34,898 nucleotides of DNA from contig JAIQFA010000056.1 of NCBI GenBank assembly GCA_020073525.1, positions 1 to 34,898 of the forward strand, given 5' to 3'. Below, in pieces: positions 7,156 to 15,933 of the stretch (its first letter is position 1; every line of letters starts with the position of its first letter). The position numbers and the translations under genes are program-made. This stretch comes from Terriglobia bacterium (GTDB lineage Bacteria; Acidobacteriota; Terriglobia; Terriglobales; Acidobacteriaceae). The notes beneath the pieces were generated by a model. It searched no databases. It was not told the origin of the DNA and saw only the letters and a list, made by a program, of their open reading frames with translations.

Positions 7156-7859
7156 TCGGCTTTCGTGCGCTCCCCAAAGATCGCCGTCCCCACGCGCACA
7201 CAAGTTGCCCCTTCCTCGATGGCGACCTCAAAATCGTGTGACATGCCCATGGAGAGAATTGCCATGCCGACATTTGGCAGCTTCCGCGTGGCAATATTGT
7301 CGCGAATCTGGCGAAGCTGCTGGAAAAAGGGCCGCGAGCCTTCCGGATCTTCGGTGTAGGGCGGGACGGTCATCAGGCCGCGAATTTTGAGATGGTCCCA
7401 CTGTGACGCACCTTGCAGTATCCGCTCCAGTTCGTCCGAGCCGGGTGCAACGCCGCTTTTCGCCTGCTCGCCGCCGACGTTGATCTCAATCAGGACGGAT
7501 AGCGTCTTGCCTGTACTTTGCGCGAATGCGTTCAATTTCTCTGCCATCCGCGCAGAGTCGACGGAATCCACCACGTCGAATAGCTCTGCCGCCTTCGAGG
7601 CCTTATTTGTCTGCAGATGTCCGATCAGGTGCCATTCGGCGCCCGGCAAATCGCGCAACGCATCGACTTTCCCGGCAAACTCCTGCACCCGGTTCTCGCC
7701 GAAAACGCGCAGTCCGGCGGCATATGCCTCCCGAATGCGGTCGGACGGAAACGTCTTACTCACGCCCATCAGGGTAATGTCGTCGGAATTGCAGCCAGAC
7801 CGGCGTGCCGCGGCTTCGATCCGCTCCCTTGTCCGCGCGATATTTTCGGCAATCGACAC
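7152..7859 (-). CDS. yggS: YggS/PROSC family pyridoxal-phosphate homeostasis protein
   Basis: A single-domain PLP-binding TIM-barrel protein (235 residues) that helps control free PLP and amino-acid balance. The PLP Lys lies in MGVSKTFPSD (about residue 35). The family blocks FGENRVQEF, WHLIGHLQTNK, GLMTVPPYTEDPE and LSMGMSHDFEVAIEEGATCVRVGTAIFG are all present. The start is GTG 7859 with no strong ribosome site. The TAG stop is inside a palindromic element that separates it from the DUF167 gene. Confidence 0.93.
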   Translation of the reverse strand: MSIAENIARTRERIEAAARRSGCNSDDITLMGVSKTFPSDRIREAYAAGLRVFGENRVQEFAGKVDALRDLPGAEWHLIGHLQTNKASKAAELFDVVDSVDSARMAEKLNAFAQSTGKTLSVLIEINVGGEQAKSGVAPGSDELERILQGASQWDHLKIRGLMTVPPYTEDPEGSRPFFQQLRQIRDNIATRKLPNVGMAILSMGMSHDFEVAIEEGATCVRVGTAIFGERTKAE

Positions 7860-7870
7860 AGAAGAGATTT

Positions 7871-7984
7871 AACCACAGGGTACACAGAGGAGCACGGAGG
7901 AACAAAAAATGAAGTGAGAATGCAGAGGTGTCCCACTTTTCGCAGCACAGGTTACCTCTGCATTCTGACCTCTAACTTCTGACC
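7871..7984. repeat. Composite repeat: solo ACAGAGG arm plus heptamer inverted repeat
   Basis: Bases 7871-7900 form one arm of the ACCACAGGG/ACACAGAGG family with no partner. AGAATGCAGAGGT (7917-7929) and ACCTCTGCATTCT (7954-7966) are perfect inverted copies. The right side continues as degenerate 7-mers (ACCTCTA, ACTTCTG) up to the TAA stop of the OPT gene. Confidence 0.75.
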
Positions 7985-10051
7985 TTACATAATCGCCGTT
8001 GGCGGAGCCGGATCTTCAGGCCTGCCGGCGTTGGCCAGTGGGACGAGGACCATCACAATCGTCAAAATGACAAGTGCAACGAACGCCAGAAGCATCGGCA
8101 TGAAGCTCTCCGGGTTCCACTTGACCAGCGTGACGTCGCGGCCCGAACCCACGAGGCCCGCAATCGCCAAGCCGCACAGCGCCTCTCCCGCAATCAGACC
8201 CGACGCTGTCAGGACGCCGGAGTTTTCCACCCGCGCCTTTTGTGCATCGTTGAAGCCGCGGCGGTCGCGCAATTTGTCGGTGATCCAGCGAATTACGCCT
8301 CCGATAAAGATGGCAAAAGTTGTGCCTAACGGCAGATACATACCGACCGCGAAGAGCATCACGCTCTTCACCTCGATCATGATCATCGCCAGTCCCAGCA
8401 GGATGCCAACGATCACGAGCGGCCAAGCCATGTCGCCGCCCACGATTCCTTTGGAGAGCATCGCCATCAATCCCGCCTGAGGGGCAGGAAGGGCGGGGCT
8501 GCCGAAGTGGTACGCCTTATCGAGGATTGCCACCGGGAAGAAAAGAACGAGCGATGCAACGACGATGCCGAAAAGATCGCCGATCTGCATCTTCGAAGGA
8601 GTTCCGCCGAGTATGTGTCCAACCTTCAGATCCTGAAGCATTTCTCCGGCGACTGCCGACGAGACGCACACTACAGCGGCAACTCCAAGCACGGCGGCGA
8701 CACCGCCGGTGCCCGAGACTCCTAGAGCGACCATCAGCAGCGCCGCAATCACCAGCGTGCAAAGCGTGAGTCCCGACACGGGATTGTTCGACGATCCGAT
8801 CATTCCGACGAGGTTGCCCGAAACCGCGGCAAAGAAGAATCCAACGATGATCATGACGCCAGCCGCGACTAATGAACCGGATAGAACCTTGGAAGCGGAG
8901 AGCGTTCCCGCGCCGCTGATAAAGAAGTGATACAGCAGGATCATGGCGATGAACACTACCGCGATGCCGGCAAAAACGGCTTTGGCAGGCAAGTCACGCT
9001 CGGTGCGATTGGTAGCAGCATGCACGGCTGCCGACTTTTTCAGATCGGAAACCGCACGGCCCATGCCGAGTGCCAACTGTTTGCGCATCTTGAAAAGCGT
9101 GTAAGAGGCGCCCACGAGCATGCCGCCGACCGCGATCGGCCGCACGATCGAAAAGTAGATGGCTTGCGCCAGCAGAGGCCAAGCGATCGTTTGCCCCTCC
9201 GGCATCGATGCCTGAATGTATGGGCCGATGGTGAAGGTTAGGAGTGGAACCAGCAGCCCCCACGCCAGCACGCCTCCGGCAAAGTTCAAGGCGGCGAGTC
9301 GGGGGCCGATGATGTATCCCACGCCGAGATAAGCAGGACTAACGTCCGGCGCAGTCATTAGGGTGGCGCCGCCCGTGATCGTCGTGGCTACATTTGGATT
9401 CGTACTGGTGCGGAGCAGCAACTTCTTTCCCAAGGCGCTGATCTTTACCGGAAAAGTGTTGCTGGCATTGAAAACGCTAACGGCTCCCAGCAGATACATG
9501 AATGCGCCGAAGCCCATGTTGGCGAACAAAATCTTGGCGGCCTTCGCTCCCTGTTGTCCGGCCTTGTGAATCTCGGAGGCGGCGACCGATTCTGGAAATG
9601 GGAGGTCGGGGTCTTCCACCATTACCCGGCGCAGCAGGGTCACGAACAAAATGCCGAGTGTGCCCCCGATCATCATCAGAGCCACTGATTTCCAGTACTC
9701 ATCCTTCGTGAGCCCCGGCCACAGACCAGCCATCACAAACGCAGGGATCGTGAAAATCGCCCCGGCAGCCACCGACTCGCCGATCGAGCCAACAGTTCGC
9801 GCGATGTTCTCTTCCAACAGCGAGCCCTTCATCAACCGCAGCAGGGCCATCGAGATAACCGCAGCCGGGTAGGTTGCGGCAATGGTCATCCCGGCCTTGA
9901 GACCGAGGTACGCATTCGCGGAGCCTAGCAGGGCGGTGAGGAACAGTCCGATCAGCACGGCCCGGAAGGTGAATTCCTTCATTTCCATTGTTTCGGGAAC
10001 GTAGGGGCGATGTTTGCGAGGGGCTTCAGTATTCACCGCGGTAGGGCTCAT
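7985..10051 (-). CDS. OPT family oligopeptide transporter
   Basis: A large (688-residue) polytopic inner-membrane protein of the oligopeptide transporter (OPT) superfamily, bacterial branch, which moves peptides or metal chelates. Characteristic stretches are LGLKAGMTIAATYPAAVISM, GSIGESVAAGAIFTIPAF, the ITGGATLMTAPDVSPAYLGVGYIIGP region split over a helix, GSSNNPVSGLTL and AGEMLQDLKVGHILGGTP. About 15 hydrophobic segments are visible. ATG 10051 follows a GAGG at suitable spacing. It probably forms its own transcription unit, divergent from the 10241 gene. The substrate cannot be told from sequence. Confidence 0.93.
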   Translation of the reverse strand: MSPTAVNTEAPRKHRPYVPETMEMKEFTFRAVLIGLFLTALLGSANAYLGLKAGMTIAATYPAAVISMALLRLMKGSLLEENIARTVGSIGESVAAGAIFTIPAFVMAGLWPGLTKDEYWKSVALMMIGGTLGILFVTLLRRVMVEDPDLPFPESVAASEIHKAGQQGAKAAKILFANMGFGAFMYLLGAVSVFNASNTFPVKISALGKKLLLRTSTNPNVATTITGGATLMTAPDVSPAYLGVGYIIGPRLAALNFAGGVLAWGLLVPLLTFTIGPYIQASMPEGQTIAWPLLAQAIYFSIVRPIAVGGMLVGASYTLFKMRKQLALGMGRAVSDLKKSAAVHAATNRTERDLPAKAVFAGIAVVFIAMILLYHFFISGAGTLSASKVLSGSLVAAGVMIIVGFFFAAVSGNLVGMIGSSNNPVSGLTLCTLVIAALLMVALGVSGTGGVAAVLGVAAVVCVSSAVAGEMLQDLKVGHILGGTPSKMQIGDLFGIVVASLVLFFPVAILDKAYHFGSPALPAPQAGLMAMLSKGIVGGDMAWPLVIVGILLGLAMIMIEVKSVMLFAVGMYLPLGTTFAIFIGGVIRWITDKLRDRRGFNDAQKARVENSGVLTASGLIAGEALCGLAIAGLVGSGRDVTLVKWNPESFMPMLLAFVALVILTIVMVLVPLANAGRPEDPAPPTAIM

Positions 10052-10212
10052 AAGGTCCTCGTGGTCATCCGGGATTTCATTGCCGATTCACAGTAGCAGC
10101 GACCGCGCACCTTACCACGCCGAAAGGTAGCTTTACAAGTGCAGCCGTCTCAGTGGGGTGTGGCAATCCGGGAGCGCAACCTTTATCCGCAACTTTGCTT
10201 CTCAAACAGGGT

Positions 10213-10218
10213 TAGAAT
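10213..10218 (+). promoter_or_regulatory. -10-like TAGAAT upstream of the 10241 gene
   Basis: TAGAAT lies 22 bases before the GTG start and leaves room for the AGGAGG ribosome site at 10229-10234. No clear -35 was found. Confidence 0.3.
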
Positions 10219-10240
10219 ACTCCTGTCCAGGAGGCATTTT

Positions 10241-10516
10241 GTGACCCCCCTTGATCAACCCTCTTGGAGCCGGTTCTTCGAGGAATTCCACTGCCCGGGA
10301 TGCGGCGGACAAGAAGCGTACCGCTCGCGGTCTCGCGGGTTCTTTGAAAAATACGTGCTTCCGTTGTTGCTACTGCGGCCGGTCCGCTGTGAGCGGTGCC
10401 TTCACCGGACTTACGTCTTGTGCACGATTCCAGCGCTTGAACGCGATCGGGCAGAGCGCAAGCATCCGGGGAGTCAACCGCAACGCAATTCGACGTCCGA
10501 TGACCGCGTTGCATAG
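10241..10516 (+). CDS. Small zinc-ribbon-like conserved protein
   Basis: A 91-residue protein with two Cys pairs, CPGCGG near residue 18 and CERC near residue 50, the spacing of a zinc ribbon. Between them is a Tyr/Arg-rich stretch and a short hydrophobic block (YVLPLLLLRPVRC). The C-terminal third is basic and probably unstructured. The GTG start is fixed by a perfect AGGAGG six bases upstream. Proteins of this look recur in Acidobacteriota, but I know no function. It lies 49 bases upstream of comF and may be co-transcribed with it. Confidence 0.7.
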   Translation: MTPLDQPSWSRFFEEFHCPGCGGQEAYRSRSRGFFEKYVLPLLLLRPVRCERCLHRTYVLCTIPALERDRAERKHPGSQPQRNSTSDDRVA

Positions 10517-10565
10517 GGCACGCGCCACGACTATACTGACTTCGTATTAGCCCGGCTAAACGTCA

Positions 10566-11528
10566 TTGGCAGGCCGGGTGCGGGAGGCCGTCTTCAGCAG
10601 TACTGGGTTTCGAATACGGGCAGCCCAGGGCCAAGCGGCGGACCATGGGTTGGCGCATCATGGGTTCGCTGGCTTTGCCGAGCGCGCGGCTGCGACTTTA
10701 TTCTTCACCCTTTTTCCCTCCGACTGCCGTATCTGTGGTTCCCCACTCATCCGAGTTTCCCGTCTTCCCGTTTGTGAACCCTGCTTGCTTGCGCTTCGAC
10801 CGTTGACGGGGTCCTACTGCATTGTCTGTGGACAGGTCTTGCACTTTCCGGGTTCTCTCAATCGGGATGAGGTCGATGGTGGAGAGGCTCGGTGCCTGCT
10901 CTGTCAACGCGTGGATCCTCCGTTTGAGCGAGCAGTTGCCTACGGCAGCTACGAAGGCGGGTTGCGCGACCTGATTCATTTGCTGAAGTTTCAGCAGGTT
11001 CGTCCTGCCGCGAACGTTCTGGGGCGCGTTTTGGCTGGAACCATTGCCAGCATGGAGAAGGTGATGCCCGTGGGGACGATCGTCGTGGTTCCCGTTCCCC
11101 TGCATAGGAATAAGAAAGCACAGCGCGGATTCAACCAGGCGGAGATGATCGCGCGCGGCGCGGTGAAGCAGCTGTCGCGTCCGAAAAGGTTTGATCTATT
11201 GACTGGAGTCTTGGTGCGCCGCCGTGAGACGGGAAGCCAAATTGGCCTGACTAGTCATCAACGGCGCGAGAACCTGCGGGGCGCTTTTGCGGTGAGTGAT
11301 CCAACGCGGATGTTAAATCGCGATATCTTACTGATCGATGATGTCTTTACCACCGGGACTACGGCATCGGAGTGCGCGCGGGTTCTACTGCGCGCGGGTG
11401 CGGCACGGGTGTGGGTGGCGACTGTGGCGCGCACTTTGAAAATTGCCGACGTTCGAATCTCGGCTCTGCCGGAAGATCTGTCAGAGCAAGATAGCGAAGA
11501 TCGCCTGGGTGTGGCGGCTCAGGGATAG
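10566..11528 (+). CDS. comF: ComF family phosphoribosyltransferase-like protein
   Basis: The family is linked to DNA uptake and recombination in competent bacteria. Residues 54-115 carry four Cys pairs or partial pairs (CRIC, CEPC, CIVC, CLLC) forming the N-terminal zinc ribbon. The type I PRTase domain has [19 protein letters not shown] (about 176-193) and the PRPP loop [14 protein letters not shown] (253-266). The start is uncertain: TTG 10566 has no clear ribosome site, and the first 45 residues look unlike the family. It is followed at a 5-base gap by the HNH gene, so the two are likely an operon. Confidence 0.88.
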   Translation: MAGRVREAVFSSTGFRIRAAQGQAADHGLAHHGFAGFAERAAATLFFTLFPSDCRICGSPLIRVSRLPVCEPCLLALRPLTGSYCIVCGQVLHFPGSLNRDEVDGGEARCLLCQRVDPPFERAVAYGSYEGGLRDLIHLLKFQQVRPAANVLGRVLAGTIASMEKVMPVGTIVVVPVPLHRNKKAQRGFNQAEMIARGAVKQLSRPKRFDLLTGVLVRRRETGSQIGLTSHQRRENLRGAFAVSDPTRMLNRDILLIDDVFTTGTTASECARVLLRAGAARVWVATVARTLKIADVRISALPEDLSEQDSEDRLGVAAQG

Positions 11529-11533
11529 AAATC

Positions 11534-12142
11534 ATGTCGTTGCGATTACACAATTTCGGGGGCAACATGCGGTCCCACCTTCCAGCGGCCATGCACGCCT
11601 CCGGCATGCATCAGGAAAATGATGGCCACGCCTTGCATCAACCCGTGCTGGTGCTGAATGCCTCCTACGAACCGATCAACGTCTGCGCCGCGCGGCGCGC
11701 GATCGTCCTGGTGCTCAAGGGCGTCGCCATGACCGAAGAAGAGAACGGACACTTCCTGCACGCTGCCCGCGTCGCCCTGCGCGTGCCCTCGGTGATCCGC
11801 CTGCTGGAGTATCGCCGTATTCCGCACCAATCGCGGGCGCTATCGCGGAAAAACATCCTGCTGCGCGACCGCAACACCTGCCAGTATTGCAGCGTCACGC
11901 TTTCCTCCGGCGAACTCACGCTCGATCACGTGATTCCTCGCTCCCGTGGTGGCCTCTCCACGTGGGAGAACCTCGTCGCCTGCTGCCACCCCTGCAACCG
12001 CCGCAAAGGCAATCAGCTTCCGCACGAAGCCAACATGAAGCCTTCGCGCGAACCTCGCTCCTTCAACCTCCACACCAGTCGCCACATCATGCGCCTGATG
12101 GGGCACTCGGATGATAAGTGGAGGAAGTATCTTTTCTACTGA
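11534..12142 (+). CDS. HNH endonuclease
   Basis: A 202-residue protein with a complete HNH (ββα-metal) domain at about 112-165. Zinc Cys pair CQYC (116-119), general base in [11 protein letters not shown] (His132), WENL (Asn146), second zinc pair CHPC (151-154) followed by NRRKGN. The N-terminal half ([14 protein letters not shown] onward) is shared with stand-alone HNH proteins of many bacteria, whose cellular role is unsettled. ATG 11534 is taken as start; ATG 11567 or 11606 are possible. It runs as an operon with comF. Confidence 0.9.
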   Translation: MSLRLHNFGGNMRSHLPAAMHASGMHQENDGHALHQPVLVLNASYEPINVCAARRAIVLVLKGVAMTEEENGHFLHAARVALRVPSVIRLLEYRRIPHQSRALSRKNILLRDRNTCQYCSVTLSSGELTLDHVIPRSRGGLSTWENLVACCHPCNRRKGNQLPHEANMKPSREPRSFNLHTSRHIMRLMGHSDDKWRKYLFY

Positions 12143-12157
12143 GCGAAGGTTGGAAAC

Positions 12158-12663
12158 CAGGTTTCAAGGTTTCAGAGTTTTAAGGTTTCAATGACCAGAG
12201 TCCTCTAAAGGTTTGAATGGGAGGAAACTATGGCACGTTCGTACCGCGAGCTGCTTGTTTGGCAAAAGGCAAAGGCGCTTGCGGTTCACACTTATACGGC
12301 AACTGGAAACTTCCCAAAAGCAGAAACATATGGCCTAACTTCTCAGATCCGCGCGCCTCGGTTTCAGTGGTATCGAATATCGCTGAGGGGCAAGGAAGGC
12401 TGACCCCCGGCGAATTTCGACACTTCCTCGGGCAAGCGCGAGGTTCTTTGCTGGAAGCGGAAACGCAGTTGGCGATTGCGATGGACCTGGGCTTTGTGGG
12501 TAAGGAAACATTCGAAGTACTGGAGCGCGAGTCCTACCAAGTGCTAGGCCTGCTTGATCGCCTGATCAACTCACTGCGCCAACAACTTCCCGCCGCAAAG
12601 CGTTGAGCACACCCACCGGGCTCTTGCCTTTGAAACCTTGAAACTCTGAAACCTTGAAACCTG
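12158..12663. mobile_element. 506-bp unit: tandem-octamer inverted arms flanking a four-helix-bundle gene
   Basis: The left arm (12158-12191) and right arm (12630-12663) are inverted copies identical at 33 of 34 bases, each built of 8-mers of the type AGGTTTCA. Between them lies a single gene, here frameshifted. No target-site duplication is obvious. Whether the unit moves is inference; it could equally be a gene enclosed by a long-loop repeat element. Confidence 0.55.
12230..12606 (+). pseudogene. Four-helix-bundle protein (23S rRNA intervening-sequence protein family), frameshifted
   Basis: ATG 12230, with GGGAGG upstream, opens MARSYRELLVWQKAKALAV, then TYGLTSQIR, the standard start of this family. 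At about 12350-12356 the frame breaks and the rest (RASVSVVSNIAEGQGRLTPGE, FLGQARGSLLEAETQL) continues one frame over to TGA 12604-12606. Adding one C in the CCGCGCGCC run would restore a normal protein of about 125 residues. It may be a real pseudogene or a sequencing error. The family forms pentameric helical bundles and is found inside 23S rRNA intervening sequences and dispersed on chromosomes; its function is unclear. Confidence 0.85.
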
Positions 12664-12674
12664 TACCGACAGCC

Positions 12675-13844
12675 TCAATCGCCATGCCTGCCCTGAAACA
12701 GCAGCGGCGCAAAGTGAATCAGATTATCCCGCCACACCATCCACGTATGCATGCCGGGTGTTTCGATGGCCGTCAGCGGAACGTCCTTCGACTTGAGCCA
12801 TGCGATGAACTGGCGGTTTGGCGTGATGAGCTCATCTTCCGTCCCGCAAGCAATCCAGAGCAGACGCAAACCAGCTATCTTTCCGTTCAGTGTGGCGAGT
12901 TGATCCTGTTCTTTGTGTCCCAGCGCCGAGCTAAATCCTCCAACCCAGCCGAACTGTTCCGGGTGCGTCAGTCCAATTGTCAAACTTTCCAGTCCGCCCA
13001 TGGAAAGACCGGTGATCGCCCGATCATCTCTCTTCTTCGAAACGTGATATTCGGACTCCACACGCGGCAATACTTCGGTCAGCAAGGCTTGGCTGAAGAA
13101 GTCCACGTTGTGCTGGACCATGGCATCATCGTTCCACACGCCGTCTCCACTATCCACGAACTTCATGTCGCCATAGCCCAGCGGCATTACGATGAGCATC
13201 GGCTTCATTCTGTGTTCGGCGATCAGATTGTCGAAAATGTAGTTGGCCTGTCCGACGGCCAGCCAGCCGTTCGCCATGTCGCTCCAACCGTGGAGCAAAT
13301 ACAGAACCGGATAGGGCTTACCTTTTTTCGGTTCGTAGCTAGGAGGCGTGTACACGTAGTACTCGCTCTGCCCGCCCTCCAAACCTTGCACTACCTTGGA
13401 AGTGTAGAAGTGATGGTGGACTGTGCCATGAGAGACATCGCGAGCCTCCCATAGCCGGGGCGCGTTGCCGGGAACTCTAACCGCATTTCCGACAAGAATA
13501 AAATTCGGCTTGACGTCAGGATTTTTCGGATCAAGCTGCGGCTGGCCATCGACCTCAAAGGAATATCCATAGATCTCCGGCGGTAGCGGAGCCGTAACTA
13601 GACTCCAAACACCATCGCTGCCTTTCTCCATGGCCAGCGGCTTGTCCGCCCCTTCGAGGAGCAGCAGAACTTTGCTGGCGCCGGGATCGACGTATCGGAA
13701 GGTGATACTTCCGTCGGCATGCACTTCCGTAGATTTGAAAGAGGCATTCGCTTGTCCGTGCGCCAAAGCAGCAATGAAAAATTGCATGATTAGGACAAGA
13801 GCAATAACTCCCTCTGGCGTGGGCGATGCGTGACGGAGTTTCAT
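12675..13844 (-). CDS. Secreted esterase (CE1/Fes-like alpha/beta hydrolase with N-terminal CBM48-like domain)
   Basis: The protein has 389 residues. The N-terminus is a signal peptide (core GVIALVLIMQFFIAALA, cleavage near AHGQA). Residues 35-125 resemble an early-set/CBM48-like beta domain (ITFRYVDPGASKVLLLLEG, WSLVTAPLPPEIYGYSFEVDG). The esterase domain follows: YPVLYLLHGWSD, nucleophile Ser281 in GLSMGG, acid Asp337 in CGTEDEL, His366 in PGMHTW. This arrangement is known from feruloyl/xylan esterases and enterochelin-esterase-like proteins; the substrate cannot be fixed. It acts in the periplasm or outside. Its stop lies 12 bases from the right arm of the 12158 unit. Confidence 0.88.
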   Translation of the reverse strand: MKLRHASPTPEGVIALVLIMQFFIAALAHGQANASFKSTEVHADGSITFRYVDPGASKVLLLLEGADKPLAMEKGSDGVWSLVTAPLPPEIYGYSFEVDGQPQLDPKNPDVKPNFILVGNAVRVPGNAPRLWEARDVSHGTVHHHFYTSKVVQGLEGGQSEYYVYTPPSYEPKKGKPYPVLYLLHGWSDMANGWLAVGQANYIFDNLIAEHRMKPMLIVMPLGYGDMKFVDSGDGVWNDDAMVQHNVDFFSQALLTEVLPRVESEYHVSKKRDDRAITGLSMGGLESLTIGLTHPEQFGWVGGFSSALGHKEQDQLATLNGKIAGLRLLWIACGTEDELITPNRQFIAWLKSKDVPLTAIETPGMHTWMVWRDNLIHFAPLLFQGRHGD

Positions 13845-13865
13845 GTTGTTTCGTTGGTTGGCAGG

Positions 13866-13925
13866 CAGCTATCAGTTCTGAGCATGGGTGTTCCTCCTGA
13901 CAGCTGAGAGCTGATTGCTGAAAGC
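13866..13925. repeat. Short inverted-repeat element (TCAGCTCTCAGC type)
   Basis: CAGCTATCAGTTCTGAGC (left, from 13866) pairs with the inverted right arm ending at about 13925, 14 of 18 bases matching. The right arm starts three bases after the TAG stop of the upstream minus-strand gene. Confidence 0.55.
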
Positions 13926-13927
13926 TT

Positions 13928-14809
13928 CTACTGCGGCTTCGGTGGTTCCGGCGGCTTCTGATCTTCCGGCTTCGGCTCGGCCTTCTTCACTTCCTGGCCT
14001 TCGTACGTGATCCTCGACTTCGATCCAAAACGCCGGTAGTTCGTGTACTTGATGATCTCGCGAATCTTCACGTCTCCCAGGGAGAATTTGAGCGTGTCCT
14101 CGGCGCGCGTGTAGGTCGGGAACCAATACTGGCCGTCAATCTGTTCGCGCCAAGTAGTGAACTTCGGGAACAGGTTCTCCTGGCCCTTCTTCTTCCGGAT
14201 GTCAGGGACGGTTTTGCCGTATGTTTCCACGATCTGAAAATCGTGGTCATCTACCCAGATACGACCCTGGAAATAGCGCTTCTTGCCTACGATTTGCTTC
14301 GGAGCGATATCGAACACGTAAGTATTCAGTTCGTCTTGTTTTTGCTGGCCGACGTAGAGGATGTCGTATTCTCCGATTTCATCCGAAGTCAACACGAAGG
14401 GGAGGCGATTTTCGATGTCGTCAAAGTCTTCCTGGGTCATCTGGATGCGCTGCAGTGTGGGTTGCGGGGCAAAGACCACGTTCTTGATTTTGTGTCCCTT
14501 GTCGTCGAAAGTTACATCGAAAACCTGCTGGTAGGCTCCGTCCGGCGTGTCCCCGTCCAGCGTCATGACCTTGACGTCTTGCCGAAAGGTGTACTGATCT
14601 CGCGCCTCTTTGAACTGTTTTTCCTTGGCGGCGAAGCGCTTGATGATTTCTTCGCCAGGAATCCCTTTGGGCTCGGATTTATCGAGGGGGCCCTCCTGCG
14701 CTTGCGCGACCGGGGACAACATAACAATGGACAACAGAACACCAAATAGTGTTGCCAGGGAAAGAAGGAAGGGAAGCGTCAGTTGCGCGGGTCGGGACCG
14801 GAATCTCAT
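13928..14809 (-). CDS. Exported LolA-like outer-membrane lipoprotein-sorting-type protein
   Basis: The protein has 293 residues with an N-terminal signal (LTLPFLLSLATLFGVLLSIVML, cleavage after AQA). The mature part has the strand-rich pattern and W/Y/F spacing of the LolA/LolB-type fold: YTFRQDVKVMTLD, YDILYVGQQKQDELNTYVF, GRIWVDDHDFQIVETYG and QYWFPTYTRAEDTL. The C-terminal 20 residues are Pro/Lys-rich. It probably binds a lipid or lipid-linked partner in the periplasm, by analogy only. ATG 14809 is preferred over 14860 because it gives a normal signal peptide and avoids a repeat element. Confidence 0.7.
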   Translation of the reverse strand: MRFRSRPAQLTLPFLLSLATLFGVLLSIVMLSPVAQAQEGPLDKSEPKGIPGEEIIKRFAAKEKQFKEARDQYTFRQDVKVMTLDGDTPDGAYQQVFDVTFDDKGHKIKNVVFAPQPTLQRIQMTQEDFDDIENRLPFVLTSDEIGEYDILYVGQQKQDELNTYVFDIAPKQIVGKKRYFQGRIWVDDHDFQIVETYGKTVPDIRKKKGQENLFPKFTTWREQIDGQYWFPTYTRAEDTLKFSLGDVKIREIIKYTNYRRFGSKSRITYEGQEVKKAEPKPEDQKPPEPPKPQ

Positions 14810-14849
14810 AAGCCCTATTCTAACGAAAGGGAGCACAGAAGAGTTAACG

Positions 14850-14908
14850 GCAGCCTCCACCCCCAGAGCCGCCGTGCAACGGCCCTTTCGAAGGGGGTGG
14901 AAGACTGC
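14850..14908. repeat. Palindromic element, CTCCACCCCC type
   Basis: GCAGCCTCCACCCCC (14850-14864) pairs imperfectly with GGGGGTGGAAGACTGC (14893-14908). A small inner stem GCCG/CGGC lies between them. It sits between the dehydrogenase gene and the LolA-like gene, close to the latter's start. Confidence 0.55.
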
Positions 14909-14958
14909 AGTTCTGCCTATTTCATTCGATGCGGGAGGCGACGGAAAGTTTGCAGGAT

Positions 14959-15780
14959 TTACCTTTCTTTACCTTCGCCGTTGCCTCGAGGTTCGCGCGC
15001 ATTCCCCAGTGCCCTGGCCATCCCCCACTCGACCAATCCCGGAAAGAGCTGGTACAGCTTGATGACAGGAATCATGGTCCAGGGGACGATGACTTCCCGC
15101 TTTTGCTTGCGATATCCGCGATAGGCCGCCCGCGCTACTCGCTCCGCGGTAATGCCGCGCACGGATTGCGGGCGCACGTTGCCTTGGCGGTTGGCGACCA
15201 CGTGCGCGCCGAAATCGGTACTCACGTAGCCAGGACAGACAGTCAGCACATGGATATGGTTGCGCTTCAACTCCATCCGCGCACCCTTCCCGATGGCATT
15301 CATGGCAAATTTGCTGGCACAATATATGGCCATAAAGGGCACCGGGATGTGTCCGGCAACGCTCGAGACGTTAATGATGGTCCCGCTGCCTTCTTGCCGC
15401 ATGGCCGGCACCACCGCCTGCATGCAATCGATCGCGGCGAAGAAGTTGGTTTCAAACAGTTCGCGGTAGGCGGACTTCTCCATATCGGCAACCGAGTCGC
15501 GAATGCCCAAGCCCGCATTATTCACCCACACATCCACGCGATCGAAATGGTGCAAGGTCAGGGCCAGCGCGCGGTCAATTTCTTCGCGATTGCGCACATC
15601 GCACGCCATGGCGAGCGTGCGCTCGGTGTGGCCGACCCGGTGACGGGCGGCCTCGGCGCGACTGGCATCGCGCGAAAGCAACACCACGCTGGCTCCATCA
15701 TCGGCAAAAACCTTGGCAATTGCTTCCCCAATTCCCATGGAAGCCCCGGTTACCACCACGACTTTCCCGTCCATTTCCAT
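14959..15780 (-). CDS. Short-chain dehydrogenase/reductase (SDR, classical type)
   Basis: A 273-residue NAD(P)-dependent oxidoreductase. TGASMGIG is the cofactor loop, CDVRN follows strand 4, NNAGLG is the structural motif, and the catalytic Ser and Tyr-Lys lie in NVSSVAG and IYCASK. Basic residues after strand 2 (LLSRDASR) suggest NADPH. The C-terminal 70 residues include a hydrophobic stretch (WTMIPVIKLYQLFPGLVEWG) that may touch the membrane, as in fungal and bacterial lipid-acting SDRs. The substrate is unknown. ATG 15780 or 15774 are equally possible. The gene is divergent from the Lon-domain gene. Confidence 0.9.
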   Translation of the reverse strand: MEMDGKVVVVTGASMGIGEAIAKVFADDGASVVLLSRDASRAEAARHRVGHTERTLAMACDVRNREEIDRALALTLHHFDRVDVWVNNAGLGIRDSVADMEKSAYRELFETNFFAAIDCMQAVVPAMRQEGSGTIINVSSVAGHIPVPFMAIYCASKFAMNAIGKGARMELKRNHIHVLTVCPGYVSTDFGAHVVANRQGNVRPQSVRGITAERVARAAYRGYRKQKREVIVPWTMIPVIKLYQLFPGLVEWGMARALGNAREPRGNGEGKER

Positions 15781-15823
15781 GGCGACTCTTGTATCGCGTG
15801 GCGGGCGGCAAGTCAATGCAACG

Positions 15824-15897
15824 AGTTCCCAGTTCCCAGTTCTCAGTGGAACCCGGATCAGGTTTTTCTGAGAACTGGGAACTGGGAACTGAGAACT
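15824..15897. repeat. Perfect tandem-heptamer inverted repeat (CTGGGAA type)
   Basis: The left arm (15824-15846) and right arm (15868-15890) are perfect 23-base inverted copies with a 21-base loop. Each arm is a run of 7-mers (CTGAGAA, CTGGGAA, CTGGGAA), and the right side extends one more unit. It lies between divergent genes, so transcription termination cannot be its only role. Confidence 0.9.
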
Positions 15898-15908
15898 TCT
15901 TAATAGCG

Positions 15909-15914
15909 TAAAAT
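15909..15914 (+). promoter_or_regulatory. -10-like TAAAAT upstream of the Lon-domain gene
   Basis: TAAAAT lies 19 bases before the GTG start, just after the heptamer repeat. The GGAG at about 15924-15927 would be in the short leader. Confidence 0.3.
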
Positions 15915-15933
15915 CGTCTGCACTGGAGACGTT

